A stretch of 64,000 nucleotides of DNA from NCBI RefSeq assembly GCF_003949795.1, contig NZ_RPRY01000005.1:1-64000 (forward strand), given 5' to 3'. How positions within the stretch are numbered: position 1 is the first letter of the stretch; each line of letters opens with the position of its first letter. Shown here one piece after another: positions 46,205-55,621 of this stretch. This DNA comes from Streptomyces sp. WAC06614. Its GTDB lineage: Bacteria > Actinomycetota > Actinomycetes > Streptomycetales > Streptomycetaceae. The translations under genes were made by a program, and so were the position numbers. The notes under the pieces are model-generated. The model had not been told where the DNA came from and did no database searches. It saw nothing but the letters and a program-made list of their open reading frames with translations.

Positions 46205-48348
46205 GCCTGCTCCCCCTTTCCGGTACGGAGTTCGACGACGAGTCCGGTGAGGTGGGCCCGGACCGGGTGGCGGGACACGTCGGTGATGCCCCGGAAGACG
46301 GCCTTGCGGGCGCCGGGGACGAGGCTCAGGGCGCCGTCGACCACCTCGCAGCCGCTGATGGCGACCAGGTCCTTCCAGGGTGCGGTGGGTCGCGGGCCGG
46401 ACCGCACGTCGAACTTGGCGACCGGCAGGACGGGACGGTCCGTGTCGACCCCGGCCGACACCCGCAGGTCGACGGTGACCGACCAGGCTCCGTCCTCGTC
46501 GACCAGCGCGTCCACGTTGTCCAGTTCGGGCAGGGCGGCGGTTCCTGCGGGGCGGCCCTTTCGCGCAGGGGTGCCGCCCAGTTTGAGCCGTCCGGCGATC
46601 TTGGCCTCGCCGCCGCTGCGGCGCTTCGCCCGGGGAACGGCGACCAGCTCGCGCACCGCGTTGTTGGCCGCAGCGGTCAGGGCGGCGATGCGCCGGTAGG
46701 CGGAGGGCGAGTAGACGAGACGGAGCTCCTCCGTCTGACCCCACTTGTCGTGCTCGGGCGGCTCGGAGGCGCGCAGGAACTCCTCGGCCTCCTCGGCGCC
46801 GGGGACGTCCCGTCCTGCTGCCCGGCCGGTGAGGAGCACCGCCTGGAAGGGATTGGTGCCGACCGGCACGTTGGTGACCGGGCTGTCCCTGACGGTCATG
46901 CGGTTGCCCCGCATGGAGACCAGCCGGTTGGGGCGACCGTCGGCGTCCTCGGCGTGCGTCACCAGGAGCACCGCGTCGTGGGGCACGCCGCCGCGCACCT
47001 GACCACCGTGCAGGGGCACGTTCAGCTGCACGGTGGCACGGGCGACCTGGCCGGGCGCGGTGAGGCGGTCGACGGTGTCGCCCTCCAGGAAGGCGCGCAG
47101 GGCGCGGGTGCGGGAGGGCTGGGTGACCGTCGGGTCCACGCGCTCCTCGGCGATGAGGACCTCACCGTTGCGACATGTGCGGACGGACGCCTCCAGGTGC
47201 GGCTTGTGGTCGCCGCCGCCGGTCATCGCCGCCCAGAAGTTGCGGCCTAGCGCCTCGACGAGGCGGGCGTGCATGCGGTGGACCGAGTCGTCGTCCTCGG
47301 CGCTCGCATCCTCGTCGAGGGTGGCGACGGGGGACACCAGGCTGGCGACGTCGTGGGCGCCGACGATGAGGAAGGAAGTACCCGGGGACGCACTCTCCCG
47401 GGTGAGGTGGAGTTGCTCGACGGTCTCCTCGTCGGCCCACCAGGACCGGGCGACATCCGCGGACCTGGCGTCCGGGTCTGGGCGTCCGAACCAGGCGGGG
47501 CCTGCGAACTCCTGGCCGTCGACCTCGCGCCAGGGCAGGTCGAGCCGGCCGATCAGACGGCGCTCGGTGCGGCCTTCATGGGGTTCTGAGAGGGTGGAGT
47601 TGATCAGTACGAGCCCGAGCCGGCTGGTGCCCCAGAGCGTGGCCTTGCCCAGCCCGTAGGAGCCGCCCGCCCCGGAGTCCTTCTTGTGGCTGTCCAGTTG
47701 TCGGCGGACGACGGCGGCGAAGAGCCCGTTGTCGTAGTCGCCGCCGGTGAGGCCGGTGGCGTTGTAGTCGTCGACCCGGAGCAGTACGAGTCGGTCGTGC
47801 TGGTACATGTCGCGCAGACCGGCCGAGATCGTCCGTGAGACCTTGCCCTGCCTTCCGCCCTCGCCGGTGAGCGCCTCGTAGTGCGGCACCAAGCGCTCCC
47901 AGTCGATGGCCTCCAGGAAGCGGGCCAGGGCTTCGCCGGTGAGTTCGTGCAGGGTGTAGCGGACCCGGACGGGCTCTGCGGGATCGAGGCGTGCGTCGAG
48001 GCTGTTCTGGGTGGCCTCGCGGGCGAGGACGGAGACATCGGCCTCGAAGGCGAATGCGGCGGCATTGCCGTACTCGCGCCCGCCGTCGGCGTGGGCCGGC
48101 CGGTGGTACCACGACACGGGCAGCCCTGCCTGGGCGTCGGTGCTGCGCGTGTGGATGGTCTCCAGGTCCGTGCCGAGCACCTCTGCGATACGCCTGATCG
48201 TCTCGTCGCGAGGGACCGAGCGGCCCACGATCCAGGCCGAGACGGCGGCCCGGGTCATGCCCAGTTCGTCCGCCAGATCGGTCTGGCTCTTCCTGGCGTT
48301 CCTCAGCTGGCGTGCCAGCCAGGGGCCGAAGTCCTCAGCCGCCTTCAC
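46201..48348 (-). CDS. XRE-HTH fused to a GHKL (Hsp90/MORC-type) ATPase
   Basis: The 715-residue protein begins with an XRE-type HTH (about 11-62: QTDLADELGMTRAAVSAWIVGR) followed by a GHKL ATPase: the N-box in LAREATQNSLDARL (Glu111, Asn115, Asp118), D194-containing RVDDYNATGL and the lid GGSYGLGKATLW (228-239). The rest (about 350-715) is a beta-rich region without a recognised domain. It may sense a signal with its ATPase and control the divergent operons through the HTH. GTG 48348 follows CAGGTGGG. It heads the coupled leftward operon. Confidence 0.88.
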   Translation of the reverse strand: MKAAEDFGPWLARQLRNARKSQTDLADELGMTRAAVSAWIVGRSVPRDETIRRIAEVLGTDLETIHTRSTDAQAGLPVSWYHRPAHADGGREYGNAAAFAFEADVSVLAREATQNSLDARLDPAEPVRVRYTLHELTGEALARFLEAIDWERLVPHYEALTGEGGRQGKVSRTISAGLRDMYQHDRLVLLRVDDYNATGLTGGDYDNGLFAAVVRRQLDSHKKDSGAGGSYGLGKATLWGTSRLGLVLINSTLSEPHEGRTERRLIGRLDLPWREVDGQEFAGPAWFGRPDPDARSADVARSWWADEETVEQLHLTRESASPGTSFLIVGAHDVASLVSPVATLDEDASAEDDDSVHRMHARLVEALGRNFWAAMTGGGDHKPHLEASVRTCRNGEVLIAEERVDPTVTQPSRTRALRAFLEGDTVDRLTAPGQVARATVQLNVPLHGGQVRGGVPHDAVLLVTHAEDADGRPNRLVSMRGNRMTVRDSPVTNVPVGTNPFQAVLLTGRAAGRDVPGAEEAEEFLRASEPPEHDKWGQTEELRLVYSPSAYRRIAALTAAANNAVRELVAVPRAKRRSGGEAKIAGRLKLGGTPARKGRPAGTAALPELDNVDALVDEDGAWSVTVDLRVSAGVDTDRPVLPVAKFDVRSGPRPTAPWKDLVAISGCEVVDGALSLVPGARKAVFRGITDVSRHPVRAHLTGLVVELRTGKGEQA

Positions 48349-48929
48349 GTCCCACCTGCCTCTGCTCGTCCCACGGGGTGGGAGAACCGTACCGCACCGC
48401 TGTTGACGCCATGGTCGGCTTGTCAAAGGCTGTTTGACAGTCAGGAAGCTGCTATCCGGCTGCTGTTCGGGCCACATGGAAAGGGAACTTCGAATTCCAT
48501 CTCAGACGTGCCGAATTGCGGTTCCGATGCCCTGAATCCTGCTCGATCCCCTTGTGCATGTCGTGGCTCCCGTGGTTAGGTCGATCCCGGTCGTCCCGAC
48601 AGTAGTTGGGGGCAACTTCTCCCTCACCAGGGCACAGTTGTGTCTTGAGGTGTCGTCGCGGGGGCGCTGCGAGCGACGAAACGGGGGAGCTTTCCGCGGT
48701 GCCCGGACCCGAACGTCGGAGGACCCTCATTTCCGCCAAGCCGACCGGAATTCCCCCCTGGAATTCAGAACGGCCTGCGCGGACCCCTTCCTGCCTCGCC
48801 TGCAGCATCCCCGCGTGACGACCTGGAACCCGGTCGCCCACCAGGTGCGTCTCCAGCCGCATGTCCACTGCACCATCTGCTCGTTGACGACACGCCCGTC
48901 GTCCCTCCCTGCCCGCCCCTGGTCTTGAA
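48349..48929. other. 581-bp divergent control region of the defence locus
   Basis: No convincing gene is present; the short frames lack ribosome-binding sites and coding character. The region is richer in A/T than its flanks. Besides the 7-5-7 repeat at 48421-48439 it contains ATGGAA/TTCCAT (48476-48500, 13-base gap), AGTTG-GGGG-CAACT (48604-48617), and TCGTCGC/GCGACGA (48653-48679). It must carry promoters for both operons and leaves up to ~490 bases as leader before the large rightward gene. Confidence 0.7.
48421..48439. promoter_or_regulatory. Perfect 7-5-7 inverted repeat, candidate operator
   Basis: TGTCAAA-GGCTG-TTTGACA is a flawless palindrome 73 bases upstream of the HTH-ATPase start. 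Each arm contains a TTGACA-like hexamer pointing outward, so a bound dimer could cover -35 elements on both strands. It fits a binding site for the adjacent XRE-type HTH; no good -10 was seen. Confidence 0.6.
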
Positions 48930-51900
48930 GTGGAACCATTCGTGGCCGACCTGCAGTCCCCTGTGATCCGCACCGTTGTCGAGCAGTCCCTTCGTGTCCT
49001 GGAGACCTACCGTGTCGATCCGGGCCTGATCCCTGAGCACGCCAACGGCGAACGCCGCATCACACAAGGCGGTTACGGCGATCGGCAGCTGTTCGAGCTG
49101 GTCCAGAACGCGGCCGACGAGATCCGGGAGGAGCCCGGCGGTCGAATCCAGGTCGTCCTCACGGAAAGTCACCTGTACTGCGCCAACCAAGGAACCCCCG
49201 TGACCCCCGAGGGCGCGGAGACCATCCTGCGCATGAGCATGTCCCGCAAACGCGGAGGGCAGATCGGACGTTTCGGCGTGGGCGTCAAGTCGGTCCTCGT
49301 GGTCACCGACACCCCCGAATTCTTCAGCCGCACCGGCAGCTTCGGCTTCGACCGGACCTGGTCGTACGAGCTGATCAGGAACGTCCCCGGCGTACGGGAG
49401 CACCACGGCGAGGACTTCGAGGCACCCGTCCTGCGCATGGCCCGCCAGCTGGACATGGCCTCGGAACGGCAAGCGGACCGGACGCTGGACGAACTGCTGC
49501 AGTGGGCCACGACGGTCGTCCGACTTCCGCTCCTGCCGGGAGCGGCCGAACGGCTGGGCAAGGACATGCACGGCCACCAGGGCAGGGCCAGTCACGAGAC
49601 GCGCGAGGAGTTCCCCACCGGATTCCATCTGTTCTCCCCGCACGTGGGCGAGGTGGTCCTGGAGGACCGCAGGTCCCACCGGGGTGTCCGTCGGGCTCTT
49701 CGTGCCGAGCATGTCGGCAGCCGGCGAACGATCCACGAGGAGCGCGTCGGCCGGCCGACGACCACGTCCCGGTGGCAGGTGTTCACACACACCCACGAGC
49801 CGACCGTGACCGCCCGCCGGGACGCGGGGGAGCTGCACGACCGGGTGTCCATCGACGTGGCCTGGGCCGTGCCCGCCTACCGCCGGGACGAGGGCAGCGG
49901 CCTGCTCAGCGCCGCCGACGCACGCGGGCGCGGCAGGTTCTGGTCCTTCTTCCCCACCAAGTACGAGATGACCCTCAGCGGCATCCTGAACGGCGCCTGG
50001 AAGACCAACGAGGACCGGCAGAACCTGCTGGACTCCTCACCCTTCAACGTCGAGATGATCCAGGTCGCGGCACGACTGGTGGTCGAGTCGCTCCCGGAGC
50101 TGGCCCCCGAGGAGGACCCCGGCGCGTACCTCCCGCTGCTGCCCGGGCGTACCAAGGGCGTGGAGGTCATCAGCTGGGCCGACCGTCTGCTCACGGAACA
50201 GATCTGGGCAGCCGCCGCGGTACGTCCGTCGCTGCCCGACCAGGACGGGATCCTGCGGGTTCCCGCTGATCTGAACATCCACCCCGACCTCGGGAAGGAC
50301 CGGACCCTGCTCAACCGCTGGCTGCGGATCTGGCACTCGTACGCCGGCCGGCCACGCGACTGGGTGCACCCCTCGGTCGAGGCGACGGACCTGCGCTCCG
50401 GCAAGATCCAGCACGTGCTCGCCGCGGCCGGCCGGCCGCGCGCAACGGTGCGCGAGTGGCTGGAGGCGCTCGTCTCCGACGGCTCGGCGAAGGCCTCGGC
50501 GACCGCGATCCGGATCGTCGCCGACATGGTCACGTCGAACGCACCCTGCGCGGAGGAGGCGCGCACCGCCAGGATCGTCCTCACGGAGGAGGCCGGTCTC
50601 GTCGCTCCGGTACGCGGAAAGGTCTTCCGGCGCACCGAGGAGGACGGCCTGCGGGAGTCGTTGGTCTATGTCGACCGCGCCCTGTCCGACGACCCGACGC
50701 TGTCGTCCGAGCTGACCGTCCTCGGGATCCAGGAGGCCGACGTCCGAGGGCGGTTCCTGAGCGTCCTGGACCAGGGCTTCGGCGCCTACGGGCCGCAGGA
50801 GTGGACCCGGTTCTGGGAGCTGTTCCACCAGGCCGGTACCGCTGCCGTGGGTCACGAGGTGATCGCTCGGGTGCCCGACGCGAGGAACACGCTCATGGTG
50901 CGCACCGCCGACGCCGGCTTCCGCACCATGCGCGACTGCATGCTCCCGGGTGCCGTCGTCACGGCGCAGAGCGACCCCGGCATCGCGGTGGACATGGGCT
51001 TCCACTCCGACGACATGGCCTTCTTCCGCGAGGTGGGACTGCGCGAGCGCCCGAGCCTCGGGCACCGGCCGGAGGGCGAGGCCTGGTTCGAGGAGTACCG
51101 GGAGGCCGTCCACGCGGCCTACTGCCGCCGGCTCGACGACCGGGCCGGTCGGCCGACCCTGGCCCGGACCAAGGTCGACGGAGCGGCCGTCGGCGGGCCC
51201 CTGCACCTCCTTCCCCGGCTCTCCGAACAGGCCCGCGCAGCCTTCCTGCGCGTGCTCCCGGAGGAAGGGCTGATCGAGAACTGGACGCTGCAGATCGGCG
51301 CTCAGGTCTCCACCCGGCAGCAGGCCGCGTCGCCGATCCGGTGGATGCTCTCCCGACACGGCCGCGTCGAGACGTCCCAGGGCGTCAAGCCCCTCAAGGA
51401 GGCGGTGGGCCCCCAGCTCGCCGCCTACCGCGACGTGCTGCCCGTGGCCTCGGTCAGCATCGAGAAGGCCCGGAAGCTGAAACTCGCCGACAGCGTGGAG
51501 AAGGTCCGCCCGGAGCAGTGGGAACAGCTCGTGGAGAAGCTCCAGGAGAGCGAGGACGACGCCTTCGTGGGCTCCACGTACGCCCTTCTGACCCGACTGG
51601 CGATCGACTTCCCCGACGGTGTCCTCACCCGATGCCGGATCGGCGACACCTGGGACAGCCGCGAGGACGGCGAGATCGCGGTCGCCGCGAACCCCGAGGA
51701 GTACCGCTCGCTCCGGGCCGAACGGGTCCCGGCGCTGCTGATGCCGGACCAGGAGTCGGCCGACCTCATGGTCGAGCAGTGGCACATGCTGCGCTACGAC
51801 GCGGCGGTGAGCCGGGAGACGCGGCACGAGGCGACGGTGGAGGCGGTGCCGCTGTCCGAGGAGTTCCCCACGCTGCGCCAGAAGATGGGAGCTGCCGTCA

Positions 51901-53708
51901 CCACGTACTCGCTGCTGCGCTGCGCCACGCTCGAAGAGGTCGTCCGCACTCCGCACGGCGCACGGGCGAAGTCGCTGGAGAGTGCCCGAGAAGGCAACGT
52001 GGTCAAGGTCGTGGACTCGCTGGACCGGCTCGGCACGCTCCGTGCCGTGGACCGCGAGCTCGGACTGCGCATGGGTGAAGCGGGGTGCCGTACGGTGCTG
52101 GAGGCCCAGGCCCGCCAGGAGCAGGACCAGAAGGTGAGGTCCGAGCTGAAGGCGATCCGTGACGCCGAGGACGTGACGGCCAAGCTGGAACTGTTGATCG
52201 GTGCGGAGGCGCTGCGCGACCGGCTGCCCGCAGGACTGATGGAGGCCGAGCGTCAGGAGCTCGGCGGGCAGGAACCCTCAGGGCGCCGGATCGCGCAGAT
52301 GGCGTTCAACGCGCACGAGGACGCCGTGCTCAAGATCCACGCCCGCGACATCCAGGAGCGCTTCCCGAGCGCCCCGTCGTCCTACACGGGCGGCTCGGCA
52401 GCCGTCTCCTTCGTCGCCGACCTCGACCTGCCGGCACCCTTCGCGGGCTACCGGATCCCGTCGCTGGACCAGAGCCTGACGGTGGACGGCCCCCGTGACT
52501 TCCCGCGCCTGCACGAGTACCAGGAGCGACTCGCCCTCAACATCTTCGAGATGCTGGACCGGCTGGCTCCACAGCGCGCCATGCTGTCGCTGCCCACCGG
52601 TGCCGGCAAGACCCGGGTCACCGCCGAGGCGGTCATCCGTTGGGCGAAGCAGGCAGGTGATCTGAACGGCCCGATCCTCTGGATCGCACAGACCGAGGAG
52701 CTGTGCGAACAGGCCGTCCAGAGCTGGCAGTTCGTGTGGAGCAAGGCCGGCGCGCAGGCGCGCCTGACGATCAACCGGTTGTGGAGTTCGAACGAGGCTG
52801 CCCCGGTCGCCGACGGACCGCAGCTCGTCGTGGCCACGGACGCCAAGCTCCAGGTGTGCCTGGACACCGACCGCTACGCCTGGCTGCGCGAGGCCGCCCT
52901 GGTCGTGGTGGACGAGGCCCACGTGGCCACCGGCCCGCGCTACACGGACATCCTGGGCACGCTCGGGCTGACGCAGCACCGGACCGAGCGACACCTCCTG
53001 GGCCTCACCGCGACGCCGTTCCGCGGCCGCAACGAGGAGGAGACCCGCCGCCTGGTCAACCGGTTCGGCGCGCGCCGGCTGGACGAGGGCGTCTTCCCCT
53101 CCGACGACGCCTACGGCCACCTCCAGGATCTGGGGGTGCTGGCGCGGGTCGAGCACCGCGAGCTCACCGGCGGCACCATCGAGTTGTCCCGCCAGGAGCG
53201 GGAGACCGCCGAGCAGCTGAGTCTGCTGTCCAAGGCGGCCGAGCAGCGGCTGGCAGACGACCACGACCGCAGCCGCCGCATCCTCACCGAGATCGAGGCG
53301 ATGCCGCAGGACTGGCCGGTCCTGGTGTTCGCCACCTCGGTCGAGCACGCCAAGTACCTGGCGGCTCGTCTGAAGGACCGGGGGATCTCCGCGTCCTCGG
53401 TGGACTCCACCACCTCGGACAGCGACCGTAGGGCCCGTGTCCAGGACTTCCGCGACGAAAAGGTACGGGTGCTCACCAACTACGGCGTCCTCACCCAGGG
53501 CTTCGATGCCCCCGCCACCCGCGCCGTCGTCGTCGCCCGACCCGTCTACAGCCCGAACGTCTACCAGCAGATGATCGGACGCGGACTGCGGGGGCCCCGC
53601 AACGGTGGCAAGGACACCTGCCTGATCCTCAACGTCCGCGACACCATCCGGAACTTCGACACCGCCCTCGCCTTCACCGAGTTCGAGCACCTGTGGAGCA
53701 GGAAGTGA
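48930..53708 (+). CDS. Sacsin-like GHKL ATPase fused to SF2 helicase
   Basis: The 1592-residue protein starts with a sacsin/Hsp90-type ATPase: QLFELVQNAADEI (Asn60, Asp63), CANQGTPV and GRFGVGVKSVL (113-123). About 800 residues without a recognised domain follow. The C-terminal third is a superfamily 2 helicase: SLPTGAGKT (~1220-1228), VVDEAH (~1327), LTATPFRG, VLTQGFDAP and QMIGRGLRG (~1547). Both ATPases look intact. It heads the coupled rightward operon. GTG 48930 (or GTG 48942) has no clear ribosome-binding site. A likely role is sensing and moving on foreign DNA; this is inference. Confidence 0.93.
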   Translation: MEPFVADLQSPVIRTVVEQSLRVLETYRVDPGLIPEHANGERRITQGGYGDRQLFELVQNAADEIREEPGGRIQVVLTESHLYCANQGTPVTPEGAETILRMSMSRKRGGQIGRFGVGVKSVLVVTDTPEFFSRTGSFGFDRTWSYELIRNVPGVREHHGEDFEAPVLRMARQLDMASERQADRTLDELLQWATTVVRLPLLPGAAERLGKDMHGHQGRASHETREEFPTGFHLFSPHVGEVVLEDRRSHRGVRRALRAEHVGSRRTIHEERVGRPTTTSRWQVFTHTHEPTVTARRDAGELHDRVSIDVAWAVPAYRRDEGSGLLSAADARGRGRFWSFFPTKYEMTLSGILNGAWKTNEDRQNLLDSSPFNVEMIQVAARLVVESLPELAPEEDPGAYLPLLPGRTKGVEVISWADRLLTEQIWAAAAVRPSLPDQDGILRVPADLNIHPDLGKDRTLLNRWLRIWHSYAGRPRDWVHPSVEATDLRSGKIQHVLAAAGRPRATVREWLEALVSDGSAKASATAIRIVADMVTSNAPCAEEARTARIVLTEEAGLVAPVRGKVFRRTEEDGLRESLVYVDRALSDDPTLSSELTVLGIQEADVRGRFLSVLDQGFGAYGPQEWTRFWELFHQAGTAAVGHEVIARVPDARNTLMVRTADAGFRTMRDCMLPGAVVTAQSDPGIAVDMGFHSDDMAFFREVGLRERPSLGHRPEGEAWFEEYREAVHAAYCRRLDDRAGRPTLARTKVDGAAVGGPLHLLPRLSEQARAAFLRVLPEEGLIENWTLQIGAQVSTRQQAASPIRWMLSRHGRVETSQGVKPLKEAVGPQLAAYRDVLPVASVSIEKARKLKLADSVEKVRPEQWEQLVEKLQESEDDAFVGSTYALLTRLAIDFPDGVLTRCRIGDTWDSREDGEIAVAANPEEYRSLRAERVPALLMPDQESADLMVEQWHMLRYDAAVSRETRHEATVEAVPLSEEFPTLRQKMGAAVTTYSLLRCATLEEVVRTPHGARAKSLESAREGNVVKVVDSLDRLGTLRAVDRELGLRMGEAGCRTVLEAQARQEQDQKVRSELKAIRDAEDVTAKLELLIGAEALRDRLPAGLMEAERQELGGQEPSGRRIAQMAFNAHEDAVLKIHARDIQERFPSAPSSYTGGSAAVSFVADLDLPAPFAGYRIPSLDQSLTVDGPRDFPRLHEYQERLALNIFEMLDRLAPQRAMLSLPTGAGKTRVTAEAVIRWAKQAGDLNGPILWIAQTEELCEQAVQSWQFVWSKAGAQARLTINRLWSSNEAAPVADGPQLVVATDAKLQVCLDTDRYAWLREAALVVVDEAHVATGPRYTDILGTLGLTQHRTERHLLGLTATPFRGRNEEETRRLVNRFGARRLDEGVFPSDDAYGHLQDLGVLARVEHRELTGGTIELSRQERETAEQLSLLSKAAEQRLADDHDRSRRILTEIEAMPQDWPVLVFATSVEHAKYLAARLKDRGISASSVDSTTSDSDRRARVQDFRDEKVRVLTNYGVLTQGFDAPATRAVVVARPVYSPNVYQQMIGRGLRGPRNGGKDTCLILNVRDTIRNFDTALAFTEFEHLWSRK

Positions 53709-55621
53709 CCTTGTCCACCGAGGACGGCCCCGTCCTCACCCCCGAGCAGCAGGCCGTCGTGGACCAGCCCTGGGACACCCGGCTGCTGGTCACCGCCGGA
53801 GCGGGATCGGGCAAGACCCACACCTTGGTCCGCCGCATGGACGCGCTCGTCGGCCACACCGACCCCGACGAGGCACTGGAGGCCTCCGAGCTGCTGGTCC
53901 TCAGCTTCTCCCGGGCCGCCGTCCGCGAGCTGAAGGACCGGATCGCCCGGTACGGCGAGCACGCCCGGCGGGTGCGCGTGCAGACCTTCGACTCATGGGC
54001 GTACTCCCTGCTGCTGCAGGCACGCCCGGACGACGACTGGCCGGCGCGCAGCTTCGACGAACGCATCCGGGCCGCCACCGAGGCCATCGAGAAGGGCGAC
54101 CTGGCGCGCCTGGAGTGGGGTCCGCCCGCCCACGTGATCGTCGACGAGGTCCAGGACCTGGTCGGCGTGCGCCGGGAGCTGGTGGAGTCGCTGCTCGACA
54201 ACCTCCAGGACACCTGCGGGTTCACGCTGGTCGGAGACTCGGCCCAGGCGATCTACGACTTCCAGATCGAGGATCCTGCCGAGTACGCCGACCGCGCCGA
54301 TCTCTTCCTGCGCTGGGTGCGTCGCTCCTACGCCGACGACCTGGTGGAGCTGGAGCTGACCCGGAACTTCCGCGCCGTCACTCCCGAAGCACGTACTGCG
54401 CTCCCGCTCGGTCCCGCCGTCCAGGGCATCGGCAGTGCCCCCGAGGGCGCGGACGTGGCGGCCGAACGGCTCCACGGGGAGCTGCGGGAGCTGCTGCTCG
54501 ACCTTCCCGACCTGGGCCCGCTCACCGACCCCTTCACCCTGGACGCACTTCGGTCCTTTCCCGGCACCTGCGCGGTCCTGACCCGTGACAACCGGCAGGC
54601 ACTGCTCGTCTCGGAGCTGCTGCACACCCAGGGCGTACCGCACGTCCTGCGGCGCTCGCTCCAGGACCGTCCGGTGCCGTACTGGGCCGCCGAGCTGCTG
54701 CGCCGCACCGGGTCCGCGACCCTCACCGAGGGACGGTTGCGCGACCTGCTCGGTGGGACACCGCTGCCCGAGGGCACCGACCTGGACAGGGTGTGGCGGG
54801 CCCTGCGCGTGGGCGCGCGAGGTGCCGGTCGGGGCACGGTCGACGTGACGCGGCTGCGCCGACTGGTGGTGGAGCGTCGGTTCCCCGAGGAACTGGCCGA
54901 CCCGGAACCGGCCCGCGTGGTCGTGTCCACGGTGCACCGCTCCAAGGGCCTGGAGTTCGACCGCGTCGTGCTCCTCGCCCCGCCTTCCGTGGCCGAGCTG
55001 CGTCGCCGCGCCGACGACCTCGACGTGCCGGGGGAGACCCGGGCCCTGTACGTCGCGATGACGAGGGCGCGGGAGGATCTGTACCGCATCGCCGCACCGG
55101 ACACGGCCACGGTGCTCAAGCACCGGCCGACCGGACGCTGGTACCGGGGGGTCCCCAACCCGCGACACAAGTGGCGCCGGGACGGGATCGAAGTGCGGGC
55201 GGGCGACGTGTGCGCCCAGCAGCCGGCCGACGCCCTGAACGACGCCGTTGCCGTCCAGGCGTACCTGCTGGAGCGGGTGGCGCCCGGGAACGCGGTGACG
55301 TTCCGCCTGTGCGACACCCTCCCCATGGGCCCCGACCAGAGTCCCCGTTATGCGTTGCTGCACGAGGGACGGGAGATCGGGGAAGCGTCGGAAGCCTTCA
55401 GAAGTGCCTTGTACTCCGTCCTGAAGGTCGGCACGACCTGGGACCTGCGATGGCCCCAGGAGATCACCGGCCTGCGCATCGACTGTCTGGAGTCGGTCGC
55501 CGGCAGCACCGCCGCCGGAGCCAACGCGGGGCTGGGCGACCACGGAGTGTGGATCGCCCCCCGCATCAGCGGAATCGGACGGTTCCGGCACTCCGTCCGG
55601 GCCGAGGAGGAGCAGGAATGA
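53705..55621 (+). CDS. UvrD/Rep-type superfamily 1 helicase
   Basis: The 638-residue SF1A helicase has the Q-motif LTPEQQAVVD, Walker A TAGAGSGKTHT (about 30-40), VIVDEVQDL, GDSAQAIYDF, LTRNFRAV, STVHRSKGLEFD and YVAMTRAREDLY. It lacks a nuclease domain; the last ~130 residues after the helicase core are a separate beta-rich region. The GTG overlaps the previous stop (GTGA), and its own stop overlaps drmA. It is the second helicase of the operon. A GTG at 53693 is an alternative start. Confidence 0.93.
   Translation: MTLSTEDGPVLTPEQQAVVDQPWDTRLLVTAGAGSGKTHTLVRRMDALVGHTDPDEALEASELLVLSFSRAAVRELKDRIARYGEHARRVRVQTFDSWAYSLLLQARPDDDWPARSFDERIRAATEAIEKGDLARLEWGPPAHVIVDEVQDLVGVRRELVESLLDNLQDTCGFTLVGDSAQAIYDFQIEDPAEYADRADLFLRWVRRSYADDLVELELTRNFRAVTPEARTALPLGPAVQGIGSAPEGADVAAERLHGELRELLLDLPDLGPLTDPFTLDALRSFPGTCAVLTRDNRQALLVSELLHTQGVPHVLRRSLQDRPVPYWAAELLRRTGSATLTEGRLRDLLGGTPLPEGTDLDRVWRALRVGARGAGRGTVDVTRLRRLVVERRFPEELADPEPARVVVSTVHRSKGLEFDRVVLLAPPSVAELRRRADDLDVPGETRALYVAMTRAREDLYRIAAPDTATVLKHRPTGRWYRGVPNPRHKWRRDGIEVRAGDVCAQQPADALNDAVAVQAYLLERVAPGNAVTFRLCDTLPMGPDQSPRYALLHEGREIGEASEAFRSALYSVLKVGTTWDLRWPQEITGLRIDCLESVAGSTAAGANAGLGDHGVWIAPRISGIGRFRHSVRAEEEQE

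Noticed and set aside
48554-48928. Short open frames in the divergent gap as genes
   Set aside because: No ribosome-binding sites, atypical codon pattern and no protein-like composition.
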